Shown piece after piece: positions 38,099-47,022 of a stretch of 64,000 nt of DNA. A model generated the notes under the pieces. The model did not search any database. It worked only from the letters and a program-made list of their open reading frames with translations, and had not been told where the DNA came from. Position numbers and translations under genes: made by a program. Location: positions 186,001-250,000 of the forward strand of contig NZ_OY764544.1 of the NCBI RefSeq assembly GCF_963668475.1. Direction: 5' to 3'. The DNA is from an uncultured Methanospirillum sp. (GTDB taxonomy: Archaea > Halobacteriota > Methanomicrobia > Methanomicrobiales > Methanospirillaceae). Numbering within the stretch: position 1 is the stretch's first letter; each line of letters opens with the position of its first letter.

Positions 38099-40999
38099 AT
38101 GACTGATGAGAACCTGACAGAGGTTCTTTCCTCTCTCCATCTCATCGCTGTTCCGGATGGAGTCATTGAGATCAGGATCATGCGGGATGACGGGATCTGC
38201 AGCGGGTACTTCTCAGATCTTGAGAAGGCTGCAGCAGAGATCATCAGGTATGATGTAGATCCCAAGGTTTCAGGCATTTATGTCACGCTGAACGAGGTCG
38301 ATCCTGCTCTGCTTGCACGGCGTGCAAACCGGATCAAGTTCAGACTCGGCAAGAAGGATGCGAGTACAGCAGATGCCGATATCATCAGGAGGCGGTGGCT
38401 TCCGATAGACATCGATCCTGAACGGCCATCCGGTGTGTCTTCGTCAGAGTCTGAACATGCAGATGCACTCTGCCGGGCTGATTCGATTGCTGAGTTTCTA
38501 TCAGGACTTGGATGGCCTGATCCGGTCATTGCCGACTCTGGCAATGGTGCTCATCTTCTCTACCGGATCAACCTTCCTAATGATGAGGAGAGCCGCAATT
38601 GTGTTAGGTCTGTGCTCGAACTGCTGGATCGCAGGTTCTCTGATCCGAGCTGCAAGGTTGATACAGCGAACTTCAATGCCTCACGGATCTGGAAGGTGTA
38701 CGGGACGATCTCACGGAAAGGTGATAATCTCCCGGATCGGCCACACCGGAGATCAAAGGTCGTTGTGACTTCACATGAGCAGGAGTTGTCCGATCGTCTG
38801 GTCAGTGTAGAACAGATCTACTGTCTGCTGGATTCGGAGCAGCCAACGGGCATTTCTTCTGTGAAGAATGCGGGAGTTGAACCTGATGGGAACCCAGAGA
38901 TCGGGATCGATCTCGCATCATGGCTCACGGAGCACAATCTCTCGTACACTGAGAAGCCGTACAACAGCGGTCGTCTCTTTGTGCTTGATACCTGTCCTTT
39001 CTCCTCTGCCCATTCAGACGGGGCGTATGCGATTCAGTTTGCGAACGGAGCCATCTTTGCCGGTTGTCATCATGACTCATGCGGGTCCAGGAGACAACGA
39101 TGGCCTGAACTTCGTGCCATGTTTGAGCCGGTAAAGCCTGATGTTGAGACCCGGCTGGCAAAGATGAGGTCAGAGCGGATCAGGGCAAAGAACGAGGCCG
39201 AAGGGCGATGTCGTCCGACTGAGTATGAACTTGCACAGGCACGTGCTCAGTACGAGGCTTCGTGCTCTGACACCGGAGCAGATCTGGCTGATTGTGTAGA
39301 GGAAGAGGAGCCTTTCGTCACCGAGACGGTTCTCTCCCGGTGCACCGGGATCCTTGAGTCAGAGGATCCGCTCTCGTTCCTCCTTCAGACGTTTGCCTCA
39401 GTTCACGAGGGCGATCTCACGGTTGCCGAGTGTCTTGTCCACTCGCTTGCGTCCCGGTCTGTGATCAACAGCAAAGGGCTGCATGTATCTATCACTGGTG
39501 AGTCAGGGAAAGGGAAGTCCCATGCAATTGAGACGATGATGAGTCTTGTTCCACAGCGGTTTCGTCTCGAGGGCCGGATGAGTGACAAGGCCCTCTTTTA
39601 CATGGATGATCTCTCCTCCGGGAGTGTTATCACGCTCGATGATGTGAGCCTTTCTGACCAGATACAGGAGATCCTCAAGGGTGTAACGACCTCGTTTCAG
39701 AAGCCGTTTATGTACCGGACGGTGAACAAGGACCGGAAGGCACAGATCTGTACGATACCTGAACGGTGTATCTGGTGGATTGCGAAGGTTGAGGGTCCTG
39801 GTGATGACCAGGTCTTTAACCGGATGCTGACCTGCTGGATCGACGACTCGGAGGACCAGGACAAACGGGTACTCGACCGGACGCTGTGCAGTGCAGAGAA
39901 TCTTCCTGATGTCACCGGTCCTGAATCAGAGGAGATTCTTGTCTGCAGGCAGATCTGGGAGTCGCTCTCACCGGTTTGGGTGGTGATTCCGTATGCGACA
40001 AAGATCAGGTTCCAGTCCGCAGAGAACCGGAGGAATCCTGATATGCTGCTCGATCTGATCAGGACGAATGCTGCTCTGAATCAGTGTCAGCGTGAGTCGA
40101 AGGAGATCGGGTCTGTGAAATGTGTGATTGCGAATCATGATGACTTCTCACAGGCTGCACGGCTCTATGCTACGCTGAACGGAGAGACTGGTGCCCAGGC
40201 GAACAAGCTGACAAAGCGTGAAAGTGTGCTCATAGAGGCGTTTACGTCGTTGAATCAGTCAGAGGTGACGATCGCCGAGCTTCAGCAGGTGACCGGAATC
40301 TCGAACTCTTCTGTCGGGAAACTGCTTCACGGGTATCATTCGTATGGGAAGACCTACTCTGGTCTGCTTGATAAGTGTCCGGCTGTCTCGTTTCTTGACC
40401 GGACGGTGACGAGTGGCGATGAGGGCTGCTCGACGATGCGGAGATCCCGGGTATATCTCTGGGATGCGGTCCTGTATGACGCCTGGGAGAAGGGTGGGAG
40501 AGTCTGGCTTGGTGATTATGATCAGGGGGATGATCAGGATTCAGATGATCCCGGGAGTGATCCCGATGATGGGCCTGACGGCTCTGTCGAACCGGTTTCA
40601 GATATGGCGATGTCGTTTTCTGATGTGAAGTCAAGGAATTTTCACAAGATTTCAGGTCTTCCTGACCGTCACCGGTGCAGTGTCTGCGGGAAACGTCCGA
40701 CACAGTATCAGGAACGTCTGTCTCATGGGAGTTCTGCGAAGATAGTGCGGATGCTGTGTGCTTCGTGTTATCATCGTGCGGTCTCCCGTGAGGTTGCGTC
40801 GATCCTTCCTCTTCCGGGAGTTATCGATACGAAGTCTCTTGTGAGACGAACAGTTCTGAGTGGTCGCTGTCAGGTCTGTGATCGGCATGTTGCTGTCTGG
40901 TCAGATCCGGATTCCCGGGTTCACATCTGCGATCAGTGCTACAATCGGCTTCATTCAGATGAGTCAGACCCCCATGTTTCTACTCCAGGTCCTCCGTAG
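38099..40999 (+). CDS. Replication protein: archaeo-eukaryotic-type primase, ATPase and zinc fingers
   Basis: The ATG at 38099 follows GGAGGGC and gives 966 residues. Residues about 1-230 look like an archaeo-eukaryotic (AEP) primase-polymerase: WLPIDIDPERPSGVS (the hDhD metal site), ADSGNGAHLLYRI and TANFNASRIWKVYGTISRKG. After a cysteine/histidine segment (CHHDSCG), a P-loop ATPase at about 430-620 has HVSITGESGKGKSHAIETM and SVITLDDVSLSD. A helix-turn-helix (EVTIAELQQVTGISNSSVGKLLHG) follows. Two C-terminal CxxC zinc modules close the protein (CSVCGKR...CASC and CQVCDRH...CDQC). It probably starts replication of a plasmid- or virus-like element. Confidence 0.8.
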   Translation: MTDENLTEVLSSLHLIAVPDGVIEIRIMRDDGICSGYFSDLEKAAAEIIRYDVDPKVSGIYVTLNEVDPALLARRANRIKFRLGKKDASTADADIIRRRWLPIDIDPERPSGVSSSESEHADALCRADSIAEFLSGLGWPDPVIADSGNGAHLLYRINLPNDEESRNCVRSVLELLDRRFSDPSCKVDTANFNASRIWKVYGTISRKGDNLPDRPHRRSKVVVTSHEQELSDRLVSVEQIYCLLDSEQPTGISSVKNAGVEPDGNPEIGIDLASWLTEHNLSYTEKPYNSGRLFVLDTCPFSSAHSDGAYAIQFANGAIFAGCHHDSCGSRRQRWPELRAMFEPVKPDVETRLAKMRSERIRAKNEAEGRCRPTEYELAQARAQYEASCSDTGADLADCVEEEEPFVTETVLSRCTGILESEDPLSFLLQTFASVHEGDLTVAECLVHSLASRSVINSKGLHVSITGESGKGKSHAIETMMSLVPQRFRLEGRMSDKALFYMDDLSSGSVITLDDVSLSDQIQEILKGVTTSFQKPFMYRTVNKDRKAQICTIPERCIWWIAKVEGPGDDQVFNRMLTCWIDDSEDQDKRVLDRTLCSAENLPDVTGPESEEILVCRQIWESLSPVWVVIPYATKIRFQSAENRRNPDMLLDLIRTNAALNQCQRESKEIGSVKCVIANHDDFSQAARLYATLNGETGAQANKLTKRESVLIEAFTSLNQSEVTIAELQQVTGISNSSVGKLLHGYHSYGKTYSGLLDKCPAVSFLDRTVTSGDEGCSTMRRSRVYLWDAVLYDAWEKGGRVWLGDYDQGDDQDSDDPGSDPDDGPDGSVEPVSDMAMSFSDVKSRNFHKISGLPDRHRCSVCGKRPTQYQERLSHGSSAKIVRMLCASCYHRAVSREVASILPLPGVIDTKSLVRRTVLSGRCQVCDRHVAVWSDPDSRVHICDQCYNRLHSDESDPHVSTPGPP

Positions 41000-41095
41000 G
41001 TAACTTCAATTCAGAATTTATGGCGAGTTTGGGGAAGTTGTACTGTACAGTGTCAATGTAATATTTTGAACATTTTTGTGGTGTGATGGTATAGT

Positions 41096-41428
41096 ATGAG
41101 TCAGTTTATTGAGACTGAGAAGAAGGGTTCTGGGTTTGAACTCTGTGGACGGATGATCAGGGAAGGTGATTCCCTGGTGGTGTTTATCGATGAGGTCGGG
41201 AGGTTTGAGATCCCGGGAAATGTGCTTACCGCGACTATTGCCGGTCTTGGAGACGGTGAGTTTTCGTGGGGAAGAATCCGGCTGTCTGATAGTGGCCGGG
41301 GTCTGTACCTGGATATCGGGGGTCTCTGGTATGTAACTCCGGTAGCCAGGGTGAGGGCTGTTATGGAGGGGAAGAACCGGAAGGGTCCGGTGAGTGTGGT
41401 TATCTCTACCAGTACCCTTTTTGAGTGA
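41096..41428 (+). CDS. Small protein of unknown function next to the replication gene
   Basis: This 110-residue protein (MSQFIETEKKGSGFELCGRM, IREGDSLVVFIDEVGRFEIP, DIGGLWYVTPVARVRAVMEG) looks beta-rich and globular, possibly an OB- or SH3-like fold, but I do not recognise it. It follows the replication gene by about 100 bp on the same strand and has similar G/C-rich codon use, so it probably belongs to the same element. Confidence 0.6.
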   Translation: MSQFIETEKKGSGFELCGRMIREGDSLVVFIDEVGRFEIPGNVLTATIAGLGDGEFSWGRIRLSDSGRGLYLDIGGLWYVTPVARVRAVMEGKNRKGPVSVVISTSTLFE

Positions 41429-41446
41429 TTCTTCTGTGAATTGATG

Positions 41447-41499
41447 TAACCCCCGACAGTATCCCGTTGAGGAAACCAGACCGGGCCGATGAAAAGGAC
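41447..41499 (+). repeat. Hairpin-containing dispersed repeat, copy 2
   Basis: AACCCCCGACAGTATCCCG, TTGAGG, CCAG and GGGCCGATGAAAAGG keep the order and spacing of the copy at 21095-21146 with about two-thirds identity. The stem is weaker here. It sits at the right edge of the replication block. Confidence 0.35.
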
Positions 41500-41756
41500 T
41501 ATTCATAGCAGTTATATGGAATGGCACACCTTTTGAGAAGATGTCCCTTCCACTATGAATCGCAATTCAGATGCACGCATTAGAATGACCCCTGTTTCTC
41601 TTCTGTCATCCAAATAGGGATGATCTGCACTGTATGAGATGAACGGTCATTCAATTATTCATACTATCAGATACAGGACGTATTCACAGGACATCCTAAC
41701 CTATTTCATCAGTGATAAATAGTATCAGATAACAATATCAAAAATCCCCAGAGAAA

Positions 41757-42479
41757 ATGGCATTCCATAGTCCTGAAGATACTGATTCAATTAAGAAGAT
41801 GAACCCTGACACATTCAATTCGCTTGACCGGGTTAAGAAACAGGCACTGGCTTCTGATATTCGCTGGGGCACTCTGTTTCGTGCCGTGGCAGACCCTATC
41901 ATAATCGGGGACGAAGAAGGAATCCTGGTATGTAATCCCTGTTTTGAGAAGTTGACCGGTCTTACGTCAGAGGAGATCCTTGGATACCCCATATCTCATC
42001 TTCCCATGTGCCATTCTCATCCGGAAGATTGTAATCTTTTCATAAAATACTGGAAAGAACCTACGTACACAGGAAAACGGTTTTCATGGTCATTTACCAA
42101 CACTCAACAGAAGAGAATAGTTCTGGATATGCAGATAGTGTTCGTGACCATCGAAGACAATATTTTCAGGTTTTGTATTGGCCGTGATATTACCCATGAG
42201 GCTGAACTTATTGAGGAGCAAGAGATTGCACTTCGGCAGATAGACAAAAACATGGCTCAACTTGCAGCATTAAATGATGAGATACGAAATCCCCTCACAT
42301 TAATCTCCATGAGTGCTGGAACGAATGAAGGACCTGAACAGACCAAAATTCTTGAAGGGGTACACATGATCAATACTCTGGTAGACCGCCTGGACCAGGG
42401 TTTTACCGAGTCTGAAAAGGTCAGGAAATTTTTAAAACGTACAATTCAGGATTTTGGAACTGCTTTGGAAGAAGAGTAA
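41757..42479 (+). CDS. PAS-domain protein with a histidine-kinase-like box lacking the histidine
   Basis: This 240-residue protein has one PAS domain (about 38-160: LFRAVADPIIIGDEEGILVCN, CFEKLTGLTSEEILGYPI, ending FRFCIGRDITHEAELIEE). Next comes a dimerisation helix pair whose H-box reads ALNDEIRNPLTLI, so the phosphoacceptor histidine of the usual HEIRNPL is aspartate. No ATPase domain follows. Methanomicrobiales have many PAS proteins with N-D-x-I-R-N-P-L boxes. This could be a sensor or adaptor rather than a kinase. Confidence 0.8.
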   Translation: MAFHSPEDTDSIKKMNPDTFNSLDRVKKQALASDIRWGTLFRAVADPIIIGDEEGILVCNPCFEKLTGLTSEEILGYPISHLPMCHSHPEDCNLFIKYWKEPTYTGKRFSWSFTNTQQKRIVLDMQIVFVTIEDNIFRFCIGRDITHEAELIEEQEIALRQIDKNMAQLAALNDEIRNPLTLISMSAGTNEGPEQTKILEGVHMINTLVDRLDQGFTESEKVRKFLKRTIQDFGTALEEE

Positions 42480-42870
42480 GACACAGATCCAGAAATGTTG
42501 GTATCAATAATTACCCTGGTGCCGGAGGGTATGTCTCTGATATTATTCAAGGATGTTACTTTCAGCAATCTCTTCAATTACTGATTCGTTCTTAATCTGA
42601 AATACTCCATAAATCCGGTTGGTAAGGCTTGAACTGGGAGGTACCGGGTATGAGACTGGATCTTTTGCGACTGAGGGGGCGTTAGAAATTCCTTCGCCAG
42701 CCATAGGACACTTCTATTAGTTCTGATCTGTTATCAATCTCCTCTGAATCAGATATCTGGACAAGGATATTTCAGTATCCTCATCTGAATTCTCGGTTAC
42801 TACTGATATATTGTTATGCGGGTTTTCTCGGCCCAGTCGAAGTGTCCGGTGAGCATAGTGAGATAAGATC
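42480..42870. other. Intergenic region, nothing recognised
   Basis: The gap lies between the convergent PAS and DUF3795 genes. No gene, repeat or RNA was identified. Confidence 0.4.
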
Positions 42871-43281
42871 TCATTCCTTTTTGCGATTCTTGGGTTCGCA
42901 GGTCAGGCACCGGGCTTTGTGTACGCAGATGAGGCCACCACATGTGGGACAGGTATATTTTGCAGTCTGGCTTGCGAGAAACGAGTCCATTCCTTTTTCC
43001 TTGATCTCATTCAAATTGTCTGTCATGGACATTGCGTACTTTGTCCGGTACCGCTTGTCCAGTTGCCTGAGTCTTTTGCATGGCATTTCGGGACAATCAT
43101 AACAGAAATGAGACGGGCTGCTTCTGATGGTCTCGCAGTTTTTGATGATGCAGATCTCACAGGATTTGGCAAACTTCGGTGTTTCATCTCTGCATCCCAG
43201 GCATTTGTTCTTGGGTCGTTGATAGGCATGGCATAATGCACAGTTCATGCCACATGGGGCGATCAGGTCTGTTTGGATCAT
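42871..43281 (-). CDS. DUF3795 cysteine-rich protein
   Basis: This 136-residue protein begins IAPCGMNCALCHAYQ and continues NKCLGCRDE, CEICIIKNCE, FCYDCPEMPCKRLRQLDKRY and ends with KYTCPTCGGLICVHKARCLTC. The CGMNC-x2-C start and paired CxxC motifs are the DUF3795 signature, a metal-binding family of unknown function common in methanogens. A truncated second copy of its first 20 or so codons, plus the upstream region, recurs at 46640-46720 as part of a 354-bp direct repeat. Confidence 0.85.
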   Translation of the reverse strand: MIQTDLIAPCGMNCALCHAYQRPKNKCLGCRDETPKFAKSCEICIIKNCETIRSSPSHFCYDCPEMPCKRLRQLDKRYRTKYAMSMTDNLNEIKEKGMDSFLASQTAKYTCPTCGGLICVHKARCLTCEPKNRKKE

Positions 43282-43583
43282 GGTTGTGAGCGGGAGATTA
43301 TGTGTTTGAGCGGGACGAATCCTCTCTTCATCCGGTGTTAATTTTAGGTTTCAGGGGTGGTGCAGTGGTCGATGGATCTCCGGGCGGGAGAGCGGGAGAT
43401 CCAGGTATGCAGAGATATGTGATCATGGGGGCAGGTGGTCACTGTATGATCCTATTCTCCCGCTCTATTATAATAATAATTATTATTCTTAGTTAGATCT
43501 AAGTTTAGAGGAATGGATGTCCGGGAAAAGCGAGCGGGGGTTCCCGCTCCGGGGAAGGATTGGGGTTTTTTTCCCGCCCGATC
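43230..43583. repeat. 354-bp direct repeat, copy 1 (DUF3795 start and upstream region)
   Basis: The stretch from the DUF3795 start codon region through GAGCGGGAG-rich sequence to TTTTCCCGCCCG matches 46669-47022 at about 85% identity in the same orientation. It contains a perfect hairpin GAGCGGG...CCCGCTC (about 43538-43555) and an AT palindrome (ATTATAATAATAATTATTAT). A 64-codon frame is present in both copies, but most differences between them change amino acids, so it is not coding. Confidence 0.85.
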
Positions 43584-43669
43584 GTGGTTCGTTGCTGAAA
43601 ATAGTATTTTAAAACTAAAATTGGATCGTTTTATAAGTAGGAAAATATAAAATAAAAATCGTCAAATAT

Positions 43670-44640
43670 TTGTCATTTGAAAACGACTCAAACTATAATT
43701 GTTATGATCACATGTCTCATGTAAGCGAGAGACTTACCAGAAAGAAAAGGATCGAGTTACTCTTTTACAAAGCCGGATGGGACATTCAACCTTATAATAC
43801 AAATATTTCTTTTTCTTCATATCATTTTGTTGCGATAGAAGAATTTCCAACATCCAATGACCTGGCAGATTATACCCTTATTCTTGAGGTAGAATTGTTG
43901 GAGTTATTGAAGCCAAACGTGAATCAATCGGACCGCAAGAGTCCAGACCCAGGCACGAAGGTATACAAAAGGTATCCCATATTTAGTAGCCTCATTTTCA
44001 TGTGATGAATATCGAGTACCCTTTCTTTACTATTCAAATGGGACGATCATATGGTTCATCGAGGTTCGACATGAAAGAAACAGATCTCATGAGATGAAAT
44101 TGTTTCATATTCCTCAAGTTCTTTTGGAACAACTCAATTCAGATTTCGATGTAGCCTGTCAAAAAATCGTGAATACATCGCATACTCATCCCCGGCTCAG
44201 ACCTTATCAGATACAGGCAAACTATGCAGTAGAAAAGGCCTTTGCAGAACGAATCCATAAGATACTTATTGCTATGGTACCCGGGATTGGTAGGATATTC
44301 ACAATGGAAAACCAGGTTTTCCGGAACAATTTCTCTTCCTTGTGTTTCGAAGCGTTCTTGCAGCCCTGGTAATCCGGGCATTTTCATCATTCGAACCTGA
44401 ACCAGGTTTAAAGCTCATTAAGATTTACATGGTGTCCAGCCAGAACATCTCATTGAAAATCTCTCCATTACGACTAATGTTCTTGATGGTATGCCGGTAA
44501 TTTCTTACCGGGGTGATATTGGAAGAGCGAACCGGATATTTGATGGGAATCTCAGTCAGATGATTACATATTTCAACATGGCTATCTGTGCAGAAGGATA
44601 CATTAATGAAGGTAGATAATAGGTATCTACGTCTATAACT
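43670..44640 (+). pseudogene. hsdR: Type I restriction enzyme R subunit (hsdR) remnant
   Basis: The N-terminal HsdR domain is readable in pieces: ERLTRKKRIELLFYKAGWDI, EEFPTSNDLADYTLIL, then in another frame VGVIEAKRESIGPQESRP (the nuclease E-x-K). Then follow PRLRPYQIQANYAVEKAFAE, where the helicase Walker A (normally ATGTGKT) is VPGIGRI, and ALVIRAFSSFEPEPGLK. At least three frameshifts and stops break it, and the helicase C-terminal two thirds are gone. It is dead and would have formed a type I restriction complex with the hsdM remnant at 46474. Confidence 0.75.
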
Positions 44641-44669
44641 TTGTGGCTTAATTGAATCCGGGTGATACT

Positions 44670-45854
44670 ATGAAACTCTGTAATCTTTCATTAATGGGAT
44701 TTCGGTCTTTTAAGGCCCTTTCTTGGTCACCTGGAGATCTTAACCTAATTATTGGTCAGAATGGGAGTGGAAAATCCAATCTTCTCAAATTTTTAGAACT
44801 ACTGAGACGTTCTGCTGATGGAAAATTAGAAGATCATATCCTTCGTGAAGGTGGACTAGAGCAGGTACTCTGGGATAATCAGGCTGAAAACCTTACAATA
44901 CAGCTTGGTTTGCTATTAGATGGCAGCGATGAACATATAAATCCTAGAAATCTTGAGTATTCACTTATTATCAATAAAAAGGGGTTTGAAGGGGATTATA
45001 AGATTACTCAGGAGATTTTGAGCGGCTCAAAGAATATAGATAACAATAAAGATATAATTAAGTATTTTGAGCGTTCTCTCCCTGAATCCTCTCTTTGGAA
45101 TAATTCAGGAACAGATTCTATATTAATAAAAATTGATTCAAATGAAACGTTATTATCACAGTTAACACATCCGTTTGTTACAGAATACCTGGCATCAAAA
45201 GTTCAGAGATCGATCTCATCATGGAGAATTTTTCAATCCTGCGACACTTCTCCTGATTCTCCAATTCGAAGACCAACGATATCCAGACGTGATACAACAC
45301 TCTCATGGGATGGGAGTAACCTCATCTCGGTTCTTCATACTCTCTATACAACAAACCGAGAATTTGAACGATCAATAGACTATGCAATGATTGCGGCATT
45401 TGGAGAAGATTATGATAAACTTGTTTTTCCTCCTGCTGCAGATAAACAGATTCAACTCAGAATCCGGTGGCGGACTCTTAAACAGGAGCGACCTGCAGCA
45501 GATATTTCTGATGGGACCCTCAGGTATCTGTTCCTGCTTACAATTCTGGCTCATCCTGAGCCAGGCTCCCTGATTGCTATTGACGAACCTGAAACCGGCC
45601 TTCATCCTGCAATGATGCGAATAATTGCTGAATATGCAGATGAGATGTCAAAAAGAACCCAGGTCGTCATAACCACTCATTCGGCAGAGTTTCTTACGGC
45701 TTGTGGGGGATTTGTCCCAAATACTTTTGTTATTGAGTGGAATGATGGAGCATCTGTGATACGTCAGGTATCTGAGGAGAAACTCAAATTCTGGCTGGAA
45801 GATTATACGTTGGGATCCCTCTTTTCCTCAGGTGAACTTGAGGGGATGGAATGA
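44670..45854 (+). CDS. AAA ATPase (AAA_15/AAA_21, OLD/RecF-like) of a two-gene defence module
   Basis: The 394-residue protein from the ATG at 44670 (ribosome site GGGTGAT) has Walker A LIIGQNGSGKSNLLKFLELL. The signature-like region lies before DISDGTLRYLFLLTILA, Walker B is SLIAIDEPETGLHPAMM and the switch is QVVITTHSAEFL, which is an SMC/RecF/ABC-type ATPase with a long lid insertion. Such ATPases pair with TOPRIM-type nucleases in OLD, Gabija-like and PARIS-like antiviral systems. The next gene (DUF4276, TOPRIM-like) overlaps its stop as ATGA, so the two probably form one module. Confidence 0.85.
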   Translation: MKLCNLSLMGFRSFKALSWSPGDLNLIIGQNGSGKSNLLKFLELLRRSADGKLEDHILREGGLEQVLWDNQAENLTIQLGLLLDGSDEHINPRNLEYSLIINKKGFEGDYKITQEILSGSKNIDNNKDIIKYFERSLPESSLWNNSGTDSILIKIDSNETLLSQLTHPFVTEYLASKVQRSISSWRIFQSCDTSPDSPIRRPTISRRDTTLSWDGSNLISVLHTLYTTNREFERSIDYAMIAAFGEDYDKLVFPPAADKQIQLRIRWRTLKQERPAADISDGTLRYLFLLTILAHPEPGSLIAIDEPETGLHPAMMRIIAEYADEMSKRTQVVITTHSAEFLTACGGFVPNTFVIEWNDGASVIRQVSEEKLKFWLEDYTLGSLFSSGELEGME

Positions 45855-46463
45855 GATTCATCCTGATAGTTGAAGGTGATACTGAAAAAAAGGTCTATTG
45901 AGGGTCTAATCAGAAAACACCTCTTTGAAAAAACAGGGCAGAAGATCGGAGTTACAGCGATCAACATTAATGGATATGGAAATTTTATCCGTGATCTGCC
46001 CCAAAAAGCTAAAAAATTTATCACCGGACCTGATAAGGATGAGATACTTGCAGTTGTCGGGCTGATGGATCTCTATAAGACACCGTATACCCATGAAGTC
46101 AACTGTCCAATACGTGAACGTATTCTGCAGGAAACCCAATATTTTGAAGAATTAATTTCACAGGATCAATTCAGGATGTTTTTTGCTGTGCATGAGTATG
46201 AAGCCTGGCTTTTATCAGATTTTGAAAAGTTCGATCCCGCAATCAAGAGCAGGATCGCTTCACATGCCCGCAATCCTGAAGAGGTGAATACTGATGAACC
46301 ACCGTCAAAATTCCTGAAGCGTTTATATTCAGAATATTTACATAGAGAATACAAGAAGACTGTTGATGGAAAAGTCCTGATGGGTAGGATTGATCCAGAA
46401 AAAGTATATGAGAAATGCCCGAATTATCGTGCTATGGTTGATTTTTTAGTTTCTCTTGTGTAG
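45851..46463 (+). pseudogene. DUF4276-type TOPRIM-like effector, interrupted at an A7 run
   Basis: Translation from the ATG at 45851 gives MRFILIVEGDTEKKVY and a stop. Dropping one A from the run GAAAAAAAGG gives MRFILIVEGDTEKRSIEGLI, RKHLFEKTGQKIGVTAININ, VGLMDLYKTPY, MFFAVHEYEAWLLSDFEKF and so on, 203 residues in all. VEGDTE carries the conserved TOPRIM glutamate and GLMDLYK the D-x-Y/D motif. The family pairs with AAA ATPases. The break could be decay, phase variation, programmed slippage on A7 or a sequencing error. An intact downstream frame starts at 45870 but would lack the glutamate. Confidence 0.75.
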
Positions 46464-46473
46464 ATCTGGGTGT

Positions 46474-46640
46474 GTGACTGATTTTTTGACTGATGTTGTC
46501 AATAAACTCTGGGATTTTTGTAACACTTCAGTATAATGGTATCGATTATGACTATATCGAGCAGATTTCCTATCTGCTCTTCATTAAGATGGCCCATGAA
46601 GGAGACCGGCCACTCCCCAATGGGTAAGATCTCTTAACCG
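46474..46640 (+). pseudogene. hsdM: Type I restriction methylase (hsdM) N-terminal remnant
   Basis: The sequence reads TDFLTDVVNKLWDFCNTS, then after a one-base shift YNGIDYDYIEQISYLLFIKM, AHEGDRPLPNG and a stop. This is the opening helical domain of HsdM (VNKLW..C..L...G..Y..Y...ISYLLFLKM). The methylase domain is missing. It ends where the second 354-bp repeat begins. Confidence 0.75.
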
Positions 46641-46720
46641 TTTGCATTTTTTTGGTCGGAAATAGACTGGCACAATGAACAGTTCATGCCACATGGGGCT
46701 ATCAGGTCTGGTTGGATCAT
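46640..46720 (-). pseudogene. DUF3795 N-terminal fragment
   Basis: From the ATG at 46720 the minus strand reads MIQPDLIAPCGMNCSLCQ and then diverges, ending at a TAA near 46638. It is the partial copy of the gene at 42871-43281 carried in the second direct repeat. Confidence 0.8.
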
Positions 46721-47022
46721 GGTTGTGAGCGGGAGATTAGGTGTTTGAGCGGGACGAATCCTCTCTTTATCCGGTGTCTGTTTTACGATTCATGGGTGGT
46801 CCGCTGTTCGATGGATCTCCGGGCGGGAGAGCGGGAGATCCAGATATACAGAGATGTGTGAACAGGGGGACAGGTGCACACTCTATGATCCTATTCTCCC
46901 GCTCTATTATTATAATTATTATTATTCTTAGTTAGATCTATGTTTAGAGGATTGGATGTCCGGCAAAAGCGAGCGGGGGTTCCCGCTCACGAGAAGGATT
47001 GGGGTTTTTCTCCCGCCCGTAT
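46669..47022. repeat. 354-bp direct repeat, copy 2
   Basis: This matches 43230-43583 from the DUF3795 start codon to TCTCCCGCCCG, including the GAGCGGG...CCCGCTC hairpin. The pair brackets the hsdR remnant, the AAA/DUF4276 module and the hsdM remnant. Confidence 0.85.

Noticed and set aside
43302..43496. A 64-codon frame conserved in both 354-bp repeats (the other at 46741-46935)
   Set aside because: Most differences between the two copies change the amino acid and the end is a simple AT run read as isoleucines, so conservation reflects the repeat, not coding.
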